Notes: generated from the sequence alone by a model not told the origin. A stretch of 33,179 nucleotides of DNA from Acidobacteriota bacterium (GCA_003224055.1 QHYE01000070.1:1-33179), one strand, 5' to 3'. Counted from the first letter of the stretch, positions 8,889-18,042 are shown. Program-made: numbers and translations.

Positions 8889-10343
8889 ATGAAGCGAATT
8901 TTCTCGAACACTTTTGTCGCATTGGCCGCCGGCCTTTGCCTGCGGCTGTATTTTGTTCTCCAGTATCCCGCCAACTCCGGCGACACGGTTCTTTACGAGC
9001 AGATCGCCGCAAACTGGCTGAAACATCATGTCTACGCGATGGACGTCGGCGGCGCGGTTACGCCGGTGGATTTGCGGATGCCGGGGTATCCGGCTTTTCT
9101 TGCGATCATCTATGCCCTCACCGGCCGCACGGGGACCGATGCACGCGTGTGGGTGATGTTGGCGCAGATCGCGGTCGATTTGCTCGCCTGCCTGCTGATT
9201 GGCTGGCTTGCGGAGCTTCTGGCGTGCACAGCCGAGGGCGCCACAACAAACAAACACGTGCGAACTTTGGCCTTGTGGCTCGCGGTATTGTGTCCCTTTA
9301 CAGCCAACTATACGGCGGTTCCGCTGACCGAAGTGTTCGCCGCTTTCTGGACGGGACTTGCCTCTTGCGTCCTCGTTCTGGCGTTGCGGCGAGTCAAGCA
9401 GCCTGATTTTCTCCTGAAAAATTCCCACATGCGCCTTCGAAGCAGCGTGGAGTACACGGCGTTGGGAGCAGGGTGGCTGGTTGGCGCCGGAACTTTGTTT
9501 CGCCCAGAAACACCAATCTTGCTAATCGCGGCAGCGCTTGTATTCGGCGGCTTGTTCTTTATTTCCCGGGATATCAAACGCTGGTTATTAGTTAGCCTGG
9601 CGATGGCGCTGGGCTGTTTGTTGATTCTTTCTCCTTGGGCTCTGCGCAATAGGGTGATGCTTGGCGAGGTGCGATTCCTTGCGCCGAAAGATTCGAATCT
9701 GCCAGGGGAACTGGTCCCAAAGGGCTTCATGGCCTGGGAAAAGACCTGGCTCTTCCGCGTTCGCGATTGTTACCTAGTTCCCTGGAGGCTGAACGGAGAG
9801 GCTATTTTCGTGGATGATATCCCGGCGCGAGCGTTTGATTCGCCGGAAGACAAACAACGCGTCGCCGCCATTCTCGAACAATACAACAACGATTTGACGC
9901 TGACGCCGGAGGAGGATGCGGCGTTCGCGCAGCTCGCGCGGGAGCGCAACGCTCGCCATCCATTGCGGACGTATCTCTGGTTGCCGTTGGCGCGAGCAAC
10001 GACGATCTGGTTTACCCCTCGAATCGAACTTTTGCCCATCTCGGGGCATGTTTTTCCGCTCTGGCAAATGCGGGAAGACGACCCCGTGGATCAGGAACTG
10101 ACCAGCCTGTTTTTTGTGCTGAATTTGTTTTATGTGGGGCTGGGTGTATTGGGTGCCGCGCAGCTTTGGCGTTCGAATTCCGTGGCCCGGCCCGCGGTTG
10201 CGTTCCTGGTGCTCTTTATCCTGATTCGTACCGCGTTCCTGACCACGCTGGAAACGCCCGAGCCGCGCTACGTGCTGGTTTGTTTTCCTGCGTTAATCGC
10301 GATGGGTGCGCAGGTGCTTGCGCGCCGTGCTGAGCCGCAGTAG
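8889..10343 (+). CDS. GT39/ArnT-like polytopic membrane glycosyltransferase
   Basis: This 484-residue integral membrane protein resembles the PMT/ArnT superfamily, which moves sugars from polyprenyl-phosphate donors onto acceptors on the outer face of the membrane. Seen in the sequence: a short N-terminal helix; the first-loop pattern GDTVLYEQIAANWL with the acidic residue typical of the catalytic loop; RMPGYPAFLA; then many hydrophobic helices and a soluble stretch around residues 255-370. The ATG at 8889 is preceded by GAGG at 5 nt; a TTG directly before it is the less likely start. It is divergent from the three-domain glycosyltransferase gene across about 100 bp, which could mean joint control of envelope polysaccharide, but this is not shown. 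Acceptor and sugar are unknown. Confidence 0.75.
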   Translation: MKRIFSNTFVALAAGLCLRLYFVLQYPANSGDTVLYEQIAANWLKHHVYAMDVGGAVTPVDLRMPGYPAFLAIIYALTGRTGTDARVWVMLAQIAVDLLACLLIGWLAELLACTAEGATTNKHVRTLALWLAVLCPFTANYTAVPLTEVFAAFWTGLASCVLVLALRRVKQPDFLLKNSHMRLRSSVEYTALGAGWLVGAGTLFRPETPILLIAAALVFGGLFFISRDIKRWLLVSLAMALGCLLILSPWALRNRVMLGEVRFLAPKDSNLPGELVPKGFMAWEKTWLFRVRDCYLVPWRLNGEAIFVDDIPARAFDSPEDKQRVAAILEQYNNDLTLTPEEDAAFAQLARERNARHPLRTYLWLPLARATTIWFTPRIELLPISGHVFPLWQMREDDPVDQELTSLFFVLNLFYVGLGVLGAAQLWRSNSVARPAVAFLVLFILIRTAFLTTLETPEPRYVLVCFPALIAMGAQVLARRAEPQ

Positions 10344-10364
10344 CACAGACTTCAGCCTATGCCT

Positions 10365-11786
10365 CTATTTCTCTTCAAATGGTTCGGGATGAATCGTCAC
10401 GCGAAAGATCTGGGGAAACTTTTCCTTCACGCGGTCTTCCAGCACGGCCGTGACGTCATGGACCTGCGTGATGGGGAGTTGGCTCTTCATCGTGCAGTGG
10501 CATGACACCTGAATATGGTGTTCCACCTGCCGGGCTCGCACGTCGTGGCAATTCACCAACTCGTCGAATTCCGACGGCAGACCGTTGAGAAATTCCTCGA
10601 TGGCGCGCGCGAGCTGCTTCATTTCGCCGAGGCCCGCGTCGGGCGTGGCGATGTGGCGCCCCAGCGGCTCGATGTGAATATTGACCTCAAGCCGGCCGTC
10701 GTGCAGTTCGCGGATTTTTGCTTCCAAATCACTGGCTTGTCGATGGGCGTCACGGAGGCTGAGCTTTTCATCCACCTCCAGGTGGAGTTCGACGAAAAGC
10801 TGTCCGGCTTGTTGCACGGCAGTCAAGTCATGGATGGCGAGGCCCAAGCTTTGAGCAGCGGCGCGAATGGCTTCGAATAGATGTTCGCCCTGTGGCGCGC
10901 GCGGTTCCGCATGGACCATCACGTCTGATGGAACAATTTCGCCGATGCGCTGTTCGATGGCATCGCTCAAGGCATGGACCTGCTCAAGGCTGGCCGTGCG
11001 CGCGACGCTGACCGTAGCGTCAACGAAGTGGCGGTTGCCGGCCCGGCGCACGCGCACGCGGTCCACGTCCAGCACCCCGTCCATGCGAGCAACGGCCTTG
11101 GCGATTTCCTGCTGCAATCCTTCCGGCGCAACATCCAGGAGAGCATCCAAGGTGCGTTTGCCGAGCCGCGCGCCTACCCATAGAATTACGGCGGCTACGG
11201 CCAAAGCCGCGAGGGCATCGGCATAGTTCAGCCACGGCATACGCCAGGTCTCACCAGCCCAAACGAGCCCAATGCCTGCAATGACGATGAGGGTGCTCCA
11301 TACGTCGGTGGAAAAATGTAGCGCATCGGCTTCCAGCGCGTCACTGGAATATTTTTTCGCCACACGCGAAAGCGCCCGGGCCCGCGTGATGTCAATCGAC
11401 AGCGCAAATACAAGCACGAGGATCGCGGTCACGCTGGGCTGGATGTGCACGATGCGGAAGAACAATCGCGCGAGGGCCTCGTAAATGATGTAGAGGGCCG
11501 TGAGCGCCAGCAACCCCGTTTCCACGAAGGCGGAGAAGTTTTCGAACTTCCCATGACCGTAAAGATGGCGTTCATCGGCAGGCTGATCCGCCACACGGAC
11601 CGAGAGAAGAGTAATAATGGCCGCAACCAGGTCCAGCGAGGAGTGTAGCGCTTCAGAAAGGACGCCGAGGCTTCCCGTTCTGAGGACTAGAAACGTTTTG
11701 AGAGAAACCAACACCACGGCGGAGCCCACGCTCAAAAGCGCCGCGCGGCGCTTCTCCCGGCTTTCCTCGATCTGGTGCATCGTCAT
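10365..11786 (-). CDS. Cation diffusion facilitator (CDF) transporter with an extended C-terminus
   Basis: This 473-residue protein is a divalent metal:proton antiporter of the CDF family. Six membrane segments occupy about residues 15-207. Metal-site residues are His48-x3-Asp52 in TM2 and His157-x3-Asp161 in TM5, a set typical of zinc-type members, and the family motif YGHGKFEN (76-83) is present. Usual members are about 300 residues with one cytoplasmic dimerisation domain. Here the tail of about 260 residues appears to hold three related alpha-beta modules, roughly 219-295, 302-374 and 390-470, each ending in a similar strand (VMVHAEP, VNIHIEP, VTIHPEP). The gene is convergent with the GT39 gene, with only 21 bp between them. 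Cobalt, iron or manganese are also possible cargoes. Confidence 0.9.
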   Translation of the reverse strand: MTMHQIEESREKRRAALLSVGSAVVLVSLKTFLVLRTGSLGVLSEALHSSLDLVAAIITLLSVRVADQPADERHLYGHGKFENFSAFVETGLLALTALYIIYEALARLFFRIVHIQPSVTAILVLVFALSIDITRARALSRVAKKYSSDALEADALHFSTDVWSTLIVIAGIGLVWAGETWRMPWLNYADALAALAVAAVILWVGARLGKRTLDALLDVAPEGLQQEIAKAVARMDGVLDVDRVRVRRAGNRHFVDATVSVARTASLEQVHALSDAIEQRIGEIVPSDVMVHAEPRAPQGEHLFEAIRAAAQSLGLAIHDLTAVQQAGQLFVELHLEVDEKLSLRDAHRQASDLEAKIRELHDGRLEVNIHIEPLGRHIATPDAGLGEMKQLARAIEEFLNGLPSEFDELVNCHDVRARQVEHHIQVSCHCTMKSQLPITQVHDVTAVLEDRVKEKFPQIFRVTIHPEPFEEK

Positions 11787-11901
11787 CGGTCCGCCTAGAC
11801 TACCTCAGATTCAGGTTTTTCCGCCGACGCACGAGAGGCACAGTCCTGACGCGTGCGGCAATGAACCGAGGGGAATCAGGTTCCAAGGAATGGCGCCTAG
11901 C

Positions 11902-12486
11902 CTAGCTTTTTCGGGGGATAAAAAGCAGAGCCGCTGAGTTCATGCAGTAACGCAGGCCGGTCGGTGCGGGGCCGTCGGTGAAGACGTGGCCCAGATGAGC
12001 GTCGCAGAGGGTGCATTTTACTTCGGTTCGAAGCACGCCCAGGCTGAAATCCTTTTTCTCGCGCACATTTTCCTTGGCGATAGGTTCCCAGAAACTGGGC
12101 CAGCCTGTGCCGGAGTCAAATTTTGATTTGGACTCGAAGAGAGCATTGTTGCAATCGATGCAGCGATAGAGACCGGGCGCATGCTGATCGTGGAGCGGCC
12201 CGGAGAACGCAAATTCCGTCGCGGCGCGCCGGGTCACTTCATACTGCAGAGGAGTGAGCTGCTTTTTCCACTCGGCTCTCCTCTTGCGCACTTTCGGCAC
12301 GGAGAGTGTTCCCAACGGCGCGCCATCGTCGGCGAACTTCATGATTTTGACCGGACCGGGATCGTCCTCCGCGTCGGAATCACCGGCGAAAGCGGAAAGG
12401 CCGATGCGCTGCACTCCGGCGAGCAGGCCGGCGGCAGCCAAGGTTGCCGTGCCGTAAATGAGACTTCTGCGGGTGAAGTCGTTCAT
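11902..12486 (-). CDS. msrB: Peptide-methionine (R)-S-oxide reductase, exported (MsrB)
   Basis: This 194-residue enzyme reduces methionine-R-sulfoxide in damaged proteins. The MsrB domain spans about 65-192, with structural zinc ligands Cys109/Cys112 and Cys158/Cys161, the GTGWPSF motif, and the catalytic cysteine Cys181 in RYCMNSAAL. The N-terminus has a twin-arginine pattern (TRRSLIYG, residues 5-12) and a hydrophobic stretch, suggesting Tat export to the periplasm, where an outside electron donor would be needed. No second resolving cysteine is obvious in the mature part. It starts 20 bp after the TldE-like gene and probably belongs to that operon, suggesting a shared role in upkeep of exported proteins. 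Confidence 0.92.
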   Translation of the reverse strand: MNDFTRRSLIYGTATLAAAGLLAGVQRIGLSAFAGDSDAEDDPGPVKIMKFADDGAPLGTLSVPKVRKRRAEWKKQLTPLQYEVTRRAATEFAFSGPLHDQHAPGLYRCIDCNNALFESKSKFDSGTGWPSFWEPIAKENVREKKDFSLGVLRTEVKCTLCDAHLGHVFTDGPAPTGLRYCMNSAALLFIPRKS

Positions 12487-12506
12487 CGCGAGCGATCCGT
12501 GAAAAA

Positions 12507-14342
12507 CTATTTCGTTGCTGTCATGGGCGGCGGAGGCATGAGCGGCAGCCGCTTTGCTTCGCCCCGAGCGCCGCGCACTTCCAATTCTTCAAAAAGCAGA
12601 GAGGGCGCAACCATCGAAGCCGGGACGCCGCCTTGGGCCGAGCCAAACGCTCCAAGGGCCGTGCCGGCGAAGCCGGTGATCTGGCTCTGCATATAGTTGT
12701 AAACAAAATTGTCGTTGCCAATCCCGGCAAGGTTGCGCAAGGCACGCGTGTTCAGCCCGATGATGCGCGAACCGCGGATCATGTCTTCCCGGCCGGTGTC
12801 CGGATACACGCGGAAAACAACCAGGGGCAGACGATCGCCGGTGCCGGCGCCGCCGCCGAAGCTCGCCAGCAGTTCAGAGAAATCTTCCTGGTGCAGCAGG
12901 CTCAGCGTGGGATTATCCATCTCGCGAACGATGATGCAATAGTTCAGTTTCTCCGCGCGGCAAGCATCGAGGAATTTTTTCTTCAAGTCAGCGGGAGTCA
13001 GAGTTTCCGTGGATGAGAAAAGCACGTTGCTCATGGTGGGTTTGGCGTCATTGAGGAACGCCGCGCGACCATGGCCGTTGGACTGATCGGAGTCCGGCCC
13101 GGGGCGACGGGACATCAATTCGTTTTTCACAGTACCGTTCTCCACCAGCGTGACTTTTTGCGCGCGAACTCCCTCTTCGTCAACGGCGTATTTGCCCAGT
13201 AGGGCCACGCCCTTGAAATCCTTGGCGCCAGGGTCATCGACCAGAGAGACGCTTGCAGGTAAAACGCGAGAACCGAGGCGTCCGACCCAGTCGCTCTTCC
13301 CGCCCAATCCGCTCAACATCTGTTCCATGACCGGCGTAAAGGAAACCGGCGGACGAGAACCGTTCACCGCGGGGCCGAGAACCTGCGCAAGAAGCGGCGC
13401 GGCGGCGCGCGCTTCGAAAAGAACGGGGCCGGTGTAGTCTTGCGCCGTTGGGGCGGCACGCAGGGCCATCAATTCGCTGCCGGTGACATTCAGTCCCTTT
13501 CGAACAGCGTCAACATTGGGAAGGTCCGCCGGCGTGCGAGCGTAGGTTGCGTAAAAATGATTCAGGGGCACGCCATCGTCGGCGAGCGCATTCAAGCCGG
13601 CTTCGATGGCGGCGTAGGAACGATTCTGGCGGATTTCCGTGCCTTCGCTGGTCATCAAATACTCTGTCGCATAGACCAAATAATAGGTCACCCGCGATTC
13701 GTAGATTTGAGGGAATGCGCGCAACGCCGCGGACGTGTCGCGAGCTTCCTGATCCCAGTTGCGGCTGGTCCAATCCGGAGTGACAAGGGGCTCGATGAGT
13801 TGCACCGGCTCGACTTTCGAAAAATCATCAATGTCGGACTGGCGAGCCAGGCTGCTGAGGTAGGCTTGTTTCCGTGAGTACGTTTCCACCGCTTCCTTGA
13901 AGGCCTGATCGGTGGCGATCCAGAGATCCTGGCGAAGAGAATCGTAATCACGATCGATTCCTACCGAGCCGGTGGGACCGATGAAACCGCGAAAGCCGTC
14001 ATCGCTGACGAAATTCGAACTGTCAAGCTTATAGCTGCCCACGCGGGCTTCCACGTCCATGAAGCGATTCCGCGTGCGTGTGCTGGAGAGGATCGTGCCG
14101 AATTGCGCGACGACCTGACGCACTTCCAGATCGAGCAAGCGATATTCGAGGTAGTACGGGCGGACGGGCTGATCGGTGCCGGGAATTTTCAGCTCGAGGC
14201 GCGACTTGGCCCGGGCCATTTCGTCACGCATGGCCTGGAGAGTGTGGTCATTATCCTGCTGGGCCTGGGCGCGCGTCGGCATTCCGCAACCAACCACGGC
14301 AAGAAGCAAACTTGCGCATGCAATCCTCAGAAAGTGCCTCAC
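12507..14342 (-). CDS. TldE/PmbA-like protein, lipoprotein signal, metal site lost
   Basis: This 611-residue protein is related to TldD/PmbA metallopeptidases. The N-terminus is a lipoprotein signal peptide with lipobox VVGC (Cys19). Next to its TldD-like neighbour it aligns clearly, but the HExxxH zinc motif is replaced: where the neighbour has HEVFGH, this protein has AQVLGP. It is therefore probably the non-catalytic partner, as TldE (PmbA) is in the known TldD/TldE heterodimer. Its ATG overlaps the stop codon of the upstream gene (ATGA, 14339-14342), which implies translational coupling and balanced amounts. Known TldD/E pairs are cytoplasmic; the signal peptide is the odd feature here. 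Confidence 0.85.
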   Translation of the reverse strand: MRHFLRIACASLLLAVVGCGMPTRAQAQQDNDHTLQAMRDEMARAKSRLELKIPGTDQPVRPYYLEYRLLDLEVRQVVAQFGTILSSTRTRNRFMDVEARVGSYKLDSSNFVSDDGFRGFIGPTGSVGIDRDYDSLRQDLWIATDQAFKEAVETYSRKQAYLSSLARQSDIDDFSKVEPVQLIEPLVTPDWTSRNWDQEARDTSAALRAFPQIYESRVTYYLVYATEYLMTSEGTEIRQNRSYAAIEAGLNALADDGVPLNHFYATYARTPADLPNVDAVRKGLNVTGSELMALRAAPTAQDYTGPVLFEARAAAPLLAQVLGPAVNGSRPPVSFTPVMEQMLSGLGGKSDWVGRLGSRVLPASVSLVDDPGAKDFKGVALLGKYAVDEEGVRAQKVTLVENGTVKNELMSRRPGPDSDQSNGHGRAAFLNDAKPTMSNVLFSSTETLTPADLKKKFLDACRAEKLNYCIIVREMDNPTLSLLHQEDFSELLASFGGGAGTGDRLPLVVFRVYPDTGREDMIRGSRIIGLNTRALRNLAGIGNDNFVYNYMQSQITGFAGTALGAFGSAQGGVPASMVAPSLLFEELEVRGARGEAKRLPLMPPPPMTATK

Positions 14343-16090
14343 TGCTGGCCTCCCGCTTTAACGACGTCATGCGCGGGCGGCGGCAGAATGGGCGGCCGGT
14401 CCGTGGAACTTTCTTTTTTCTGCACTTCGAGTTCAGAGGTCAAGATCGCGGGCGAAGCAGCAGAGACCGGTACGGAGCCGGATTCCGCGCCACAGTAACC
14501 GTTAAAGACTTCCGGTGTGTCACCGGTGGCGACGATTTTTGTGAGCGCGGCCAGTGGCGTCCCCACGATGTCTACGCCACGGACCAATTCGTCCGGCCGG
14601 CCGTCAGCAAAAACCTTGTAAACCACGAGCGGCAGCACCTGGAAGGCTTGCGGTTGTCCGCGGCCGGTAAAGGTGAATCCGCCGGCGATATCGTCGATGA
14701 GCAATCCGTAGGACTTGCCCTGCGTTTTGATTAATTCGATCAGCTTCGCGCGCAGCTGCGTGTTCGTGACCGTCTTGTTGCTCTGGACTATCAGATTGCC
14801 TTGACGGGACACCGGCGTTGCGCCGAGCTGGCGGCGGCCGTGGCCGTTCGAACGCGGGAATCCAACGAGCGGAGAGCGCGACATTTCGAAGTTCTTCAAC
14901 ACACCATGCTCGACCAACGAAACGCGCTGCGCCGGAACGCCTTCGTCATCGAATTGGTAGTAGCCCAGCAGATCCTGCCCGCTGAGTTTTTTCATTGTGG
15001 TGTCATCGGTGATGCTCAGGAATTCAGGAAGAATTTGCTCGCCAACCTTTTTTGAGAATGTTTGCCCTTCGGTGACGTCTTTTTGCCGGTGGCCCTCGGC
15101 GCGGTGGCCAAACACTTCATGGAAAAAAACCGCGGCCGCGCGGCCAGTTAATAACGCGGGGCCGACGGTCGGGTCATTGATGGGCGCGGCGACCAAGCCT
15201 TCCAGCTCTTTGCGCATCGTCGTTGCGGCCGCGTAGACCGCATTGTCGTCGGGCGCATCCGTGGGATTTACCCAATCGAAATTGTAGTAGCGGTCGATGT
15301 CCATGCCGTCCGGCGCTTTGCCCTGGATAAAGAGTTCCAGGCGGTAGCGAATCTGCCCGAATTGCAACTGCGTGCCCTCGCTGGTTACTTGATAGGCGCT
15401 TTGGGCTTGCGCAGTGAAAGTGACGATGGAATTGATGATGGCCGTCGAAGCGCGGAAAGATTTCGTGTAGGCGCGCACTTTCTCTTCCCAGGGTTTGCGC
15501 TCCATAGCGATCGAAGCAGGTGCCCCGATGTAAGTATGGGGTTGTTCACGCGAAAAATCGGGCGCGCGGCCTTCCGCTGTTTCTACTTTCACTTCCTTGC
15601 CCGTCTTGATCTTGATCAGCGCCTGAGATGCCACGCGGTATTGCTTGTCGGTTTCGAGCCAGATGGCCCGGCGAAGCACATCGGCGTCATCATCAAGAGG
15701 CACCGCCGTGCCTGGCCCGCCGCTCTGCATCTGGCGCTCACCAACTTTGTGGGAATTATCCAGACCGTAGCTGCCCGTTCGAACGGAAACTTCCAGCCAG
15801 CGGTTGCGGCCTTCGTCGCTGTTCAGCAGCGCTCCATTGGAGCCTGAAACGTTTATGCGCTGAGTGTCCGTCACCGTGTAGCCGATGAAGTAGGCCTGAG
15901 GATCCAGCGTGCCAAGCGTTTTCAAGGAGCGCTCGAGTTCCACCTGCAACGCTGCAAGCAGCGGAGAGCGCTTGGCCTGTGCATCCGGCGGCGCAGCTTT
16001 AGCCATTTGCGCCTTGGCCGGAGCCAAGGTAGCAAGCAGGATCAGGGCGCAGAAGCGCGAAATCAAGCGACTACGATTCGAATTGGTCAA
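14339..16090 (-). CDS. TldD-like zinc metallopeptidase with signal peptide
   Basis: This protein of about 583 residues is the catalytic-type member of the TldD/PmbA family, with the metal motif HEVFGH at 324-329 followed by RAEGHRQKD. In characterised systems TldD/TldE cut unfolded peptides, for example in microcin maturation and CcdA decay. Residues 1-28 form a hydrophobic export signal ending in APAKAQ, so it likely acts outside the cytoplasm. I placed the start at the TTG at 16090 because GAGG lies 6 nt upstream; an earlier TTG at 16108 has no ribosome site. The TldE-like gene follows with a 4-bp overlap, then msrB. The region 16091-16326 upstream shows no gene and probably holds the promoter. 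Confidence 0.87.
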   Translation of the reverse strand: MTNSNRSRLISRFCALILLATLAPAKAQMAKAAPPDAQAKRSPLLAALQVELERSLKTLGTLDPQAYFIGYTVTDTQRINVSGSNGALLNSDEGRNRWLEVSVRTGSYGLDNSHKVGERQMQSGGPGTAVPLDDDADVLRRAIWLETDKQYRVASQALIKIKTGKEVKVETAEGRAPDFSREQPHTYIGAPASIAMERKPWEEKVRAYTKSFRASTAIINSIVTFTAQAQSAYQVTSEGTQLQFGQIRYRLELFIQGKAPDGMDIDRYYNFDWVNPTDAPDDNAVYAAATTMRKELEGLVAAPINDPTVGPALLTGRAAAVFFHEVFGHRAEGHRQKDVTEGQTFSKKVGEQILPEFLSITDDTTMKKLSGQDLLGYYQFDDEGVPAQRVSLVEHGVLKNFEMSRSPLVGFPRSNGHGRRQLGATPVSRQGNLIVQSNKTVTNTQLRAKLIELIKTQGKSYGLLIDDIAGGFTFTGRGQPQAFQVLPLVVYKVFADGRPDELVRGVDIVGTPLAALTKIVATGDTPEVFNGYCGAESGSVPVSAASPAILTSELEVQKKESSTDRPPILPPPAHDVVKAGGQQ

Positions 16091-16326
16091 AGGAAGCCTC
16101 ACTAGCAATTAGACGGGACCGCGAAACATTCAGTGTACGCCACCGGACAGCGGCGCACAAAGCGCGGCAAATTCGGGCGTCGCAGTTCGAACAACACTGA
16201 TTAGACGGCCAGATCGGGTGCGCAGTTGCATCGCACCGTGCCGCGTTTGCCCGAGAGAAGCAGGAGCGCTGGCTGCGAATTGCCGCCAGGCTAGTGAAAG
16301 CGGGGCTTGCCGAGGATCGCCTCGAA

Positions 16327-17142
16327 TTACGGGCACAGTCCCGTTTCCGGATTTGGCTTGCAGCCGCGTTGCGTAGAGTTCCCGCCGCGCGACAACCCGA
16401 CACCCAATCCAACCCCGACTGCTCCCGCGACAATTCCGACGGTCCCCAGCACGCCGAGATGCCCCGCCCCTGCGGCTCCGGCTGCTCCCGAGGGTGCTCC
16501 GACATTCGTATCATTGGTTGTTGCGACCAGCAGGTCGAGAGCGGCCTGCGTGGGCGGCGCTGGAGCGGAATTGTCTCCGTTGCGAACGTTGGTCATTTGC
16601 CCGGCCTTGACCAGCACGCAAACACCAGCCAGGTTGCAAACTTTCACCAGACCTTCAAAGACGATCACGTTCATGGCGCCCGCGCTGACATCGTATCCGA
16701 CAAAAAAATCCGTGCCCACCACGCCCGCGACTCCGGCAGGAGTGCGCACTTCGAATTTTCCATCTGGCTTGGCAATTTTTTGGGCTTGGGTGCGGAGCTT
16801 GCCGTAAGTCAGCTCCAACTCCGTCTGCTGTGCGCCTGCGTCATGCTTGACGATTTTCATGGAGGATTCGGAACCCACGTTAAGCACCGAGCCGTCGTCC
16901 AGAGCGATGCGCGCGCGTGCGTTCACCTGGGTGTTGACCAGGTCCTGCCAATTCACGACGGATTTTGGCGAGGCGGTGATGGATTTCGGTCCGCGCGCAA
17001 TGCTTACCGCGGGTATAAGACGAGAGACTTCCCCGGCGCGCTGTCCAGATGTTTGGGGAGATGCCCAAGTGTCCGCCGGGATCGCGATCAGGAGCGAGAG
17101 CAACACGGCCAGACCGAGGGCATAGGGGGACTTTGTCTTCAT
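16327..17142 (-). CDS. Exported FecR-domain protein
   Basis: This 271-residue protein has a signal peptide (1-28, cleavage near WAS), then a FecR-type beta domain (about 60-190) with the segments LDDGSVLNVGSESS and FEVRTPAGVAGVVGTDF typical of the family. The C-terminal third is a proline/alanine linker followed by a strongly glycine-rich hydrophobic stretch (about 222-253) and a short tail with two cysteines. FecR proteins often act as anti-sigma or surface-sensing proteins, but no ECF sigma gene is next to it and the usual N-terminal cytoplasmic part is missing, so this is a stand-alone exported form. A good ribosome site (GGAGAG) precedes the ATG. The SpoIIE-type phosphatase gene lies 129 bp upstream on the same strand. 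Function unknown. Confidence 0.8.
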   Translation of the reverse strand: MKTKSPYALGLAVLLSLLIAIPADTWASPQTSGQRAGEVSRLIPAVSIARGPKSITASPKSVVNWQDLVNTQVNARARIALDDGSVLNVGSESSMKIVKHDAGAQQTELELTYGKLRTQAQKIAKPDGKFEVRTPAGVAGVVGTDFFVGYDVSAGAMNVIVFEGLVKVCNLAGVCVLVKAGQMTNVRNGDNSAPAPPTQAALDLLVATTNDTNVGAPSGAAGAAGAGHLGVLGTVGIVAGAVGVGLGVGLSRGGNSTQRGCKPNPETGLCP

Positions 17143-17174
17143 CGAGGACTCTCCTGAGTGAAATGCCTGTATCT

Positions 17175-17207
17175 ATCGTAGTTACTGGAGACCGCCAGGA
17201 CTGTCAA
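17175..17207 (-). promoter_or_regulatory. Possible promoter of the FecR-domain gene
   Basis: On the minus strand a perfect TTGACA (-35-like, 17202-17207) is followed by TACGAT (17175-17180), a 4-of-6 match to a -10 box. The spacing of 21 nt is longer than the usual 16-18, so the call is tentative. The pair lies 32 nt upstream of the FecR-domain start codon. Confidence 0.3.
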
Positions 17208-17271
17208 TCGTATTCGCGGGACGCTTTGCCTACTCTCTACATGCCCGTGCGGACACGCGCCGCGACATCAC

Positions 17272-18042
17272 CTAGCCGGAGTAGAAAAACAGCGCGGCCG
17301 CCATGTCGTCGTGCTGTTCGCGGCCCCGCGAAAATTCTTCGACCGCGGAAAAGATTTTGCTCAATAGTTCGGCCGGCGAAAGATGGCGCTTGTTGCTGCA
17401 CAGTTCCTGCAAACGCTCGACTCCAAATTGTTCCTCGTTCCGGGCGAACGCGTCGGTGATCCCGTCGGTACAAAAAAGCACGGAATCGCCCGGGCTCAGC
17501 CGCACGGTCAGAGTTTCGTAGCGCGTGTCCGGGAACAATCTCGGGGGAATCCCCGAGAGCTCCAGAGGGCGGCAGCCATCGGCGCAGAGGTGAAAAGGGC
17601 CGGGCATGCCTGCGCTTGCGATACGCAGATCTCTGCTGCGCGGATCAAACACCGCATACTGGATGGCCGCGTGCCGCCGGGGCATGCCGCGCATCAAAAG
17701 GCGCCGGTTGAAAGTGGCAAGAGCCTCGCTCGGGGAAGTGCCGGTCTTATGAACGCCTCGCAGAGTCCCCACGGACAGCGCCGCGTACAGTGCAGCCGGT
17801 AGCCCTTTGCCGGAGACATCACACAGATAAATGCCAAAGGTTCCATCCATCAGCTGGAAATAGTCCAGGAAATCGCCGCCAACGGCAGCGATGGGCTTGA
17901 ATTCGTGGGAAATCGTCACGGGACCGGCGTGAAGCGATTCTGCGGGAAGCATTTCCGCCTGGATAGAACGCGCCTCTTCGAGTTCTTCTGCCCGTAGTTT
18001 TTCAAGGGCATGCAAGTCAAGCGGCAGCGCAAGCGTATTCAT
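17272..18042 (-). CDS. SpoIIE/RsbU-type PP2C serine phosphatase
   Basis: This 256-residue phosphatase removes phosphate from serine or threonine on partner proteins, classically anti-sigma-factor antagonists. A short N-terminal helix (about 10-30, LEEARSIQAEMLP) is the usual linker of RsbU-like proteins. Metal-binding aspartates are visible: GGDFLD (Asp57), CDVSGKG (Asp75), CTDGITD (Asp193) and QHDDMAA (Asp245/246). No sensor domain (PAS, GAF, HAMP or receiver) precedes it, so it may respond through a partner protein. No anti-sigma or antagonist gene is nearby. The next gene downstream encodes a FecR-domain protein, but 129 bp and a possible promoter separate them. Confidence 0.9.
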   Translation of the reverse strand: MNTLALPLDLHALEKLRAEELEEARSIQAEMLPAESLHAGPVTISHEFKPIAAVGGDFLDYFQLMDGTFGIYLCDVSGKGLPAALYAALSVGTLRGVHKTGTSPSEALATFNRRLLMRGMPRRHAAIQYAVFDPRSRDLRIASAGMPGPFHLCADGCRPLELSGIPPRLFPDTRYETLTVRLSPGDSVLFCTDGITDAFARNEEQFGVERLQELCSNKRHLSPAELLSKIFSAVEEFSRGREQHDDMAAALFFYSG

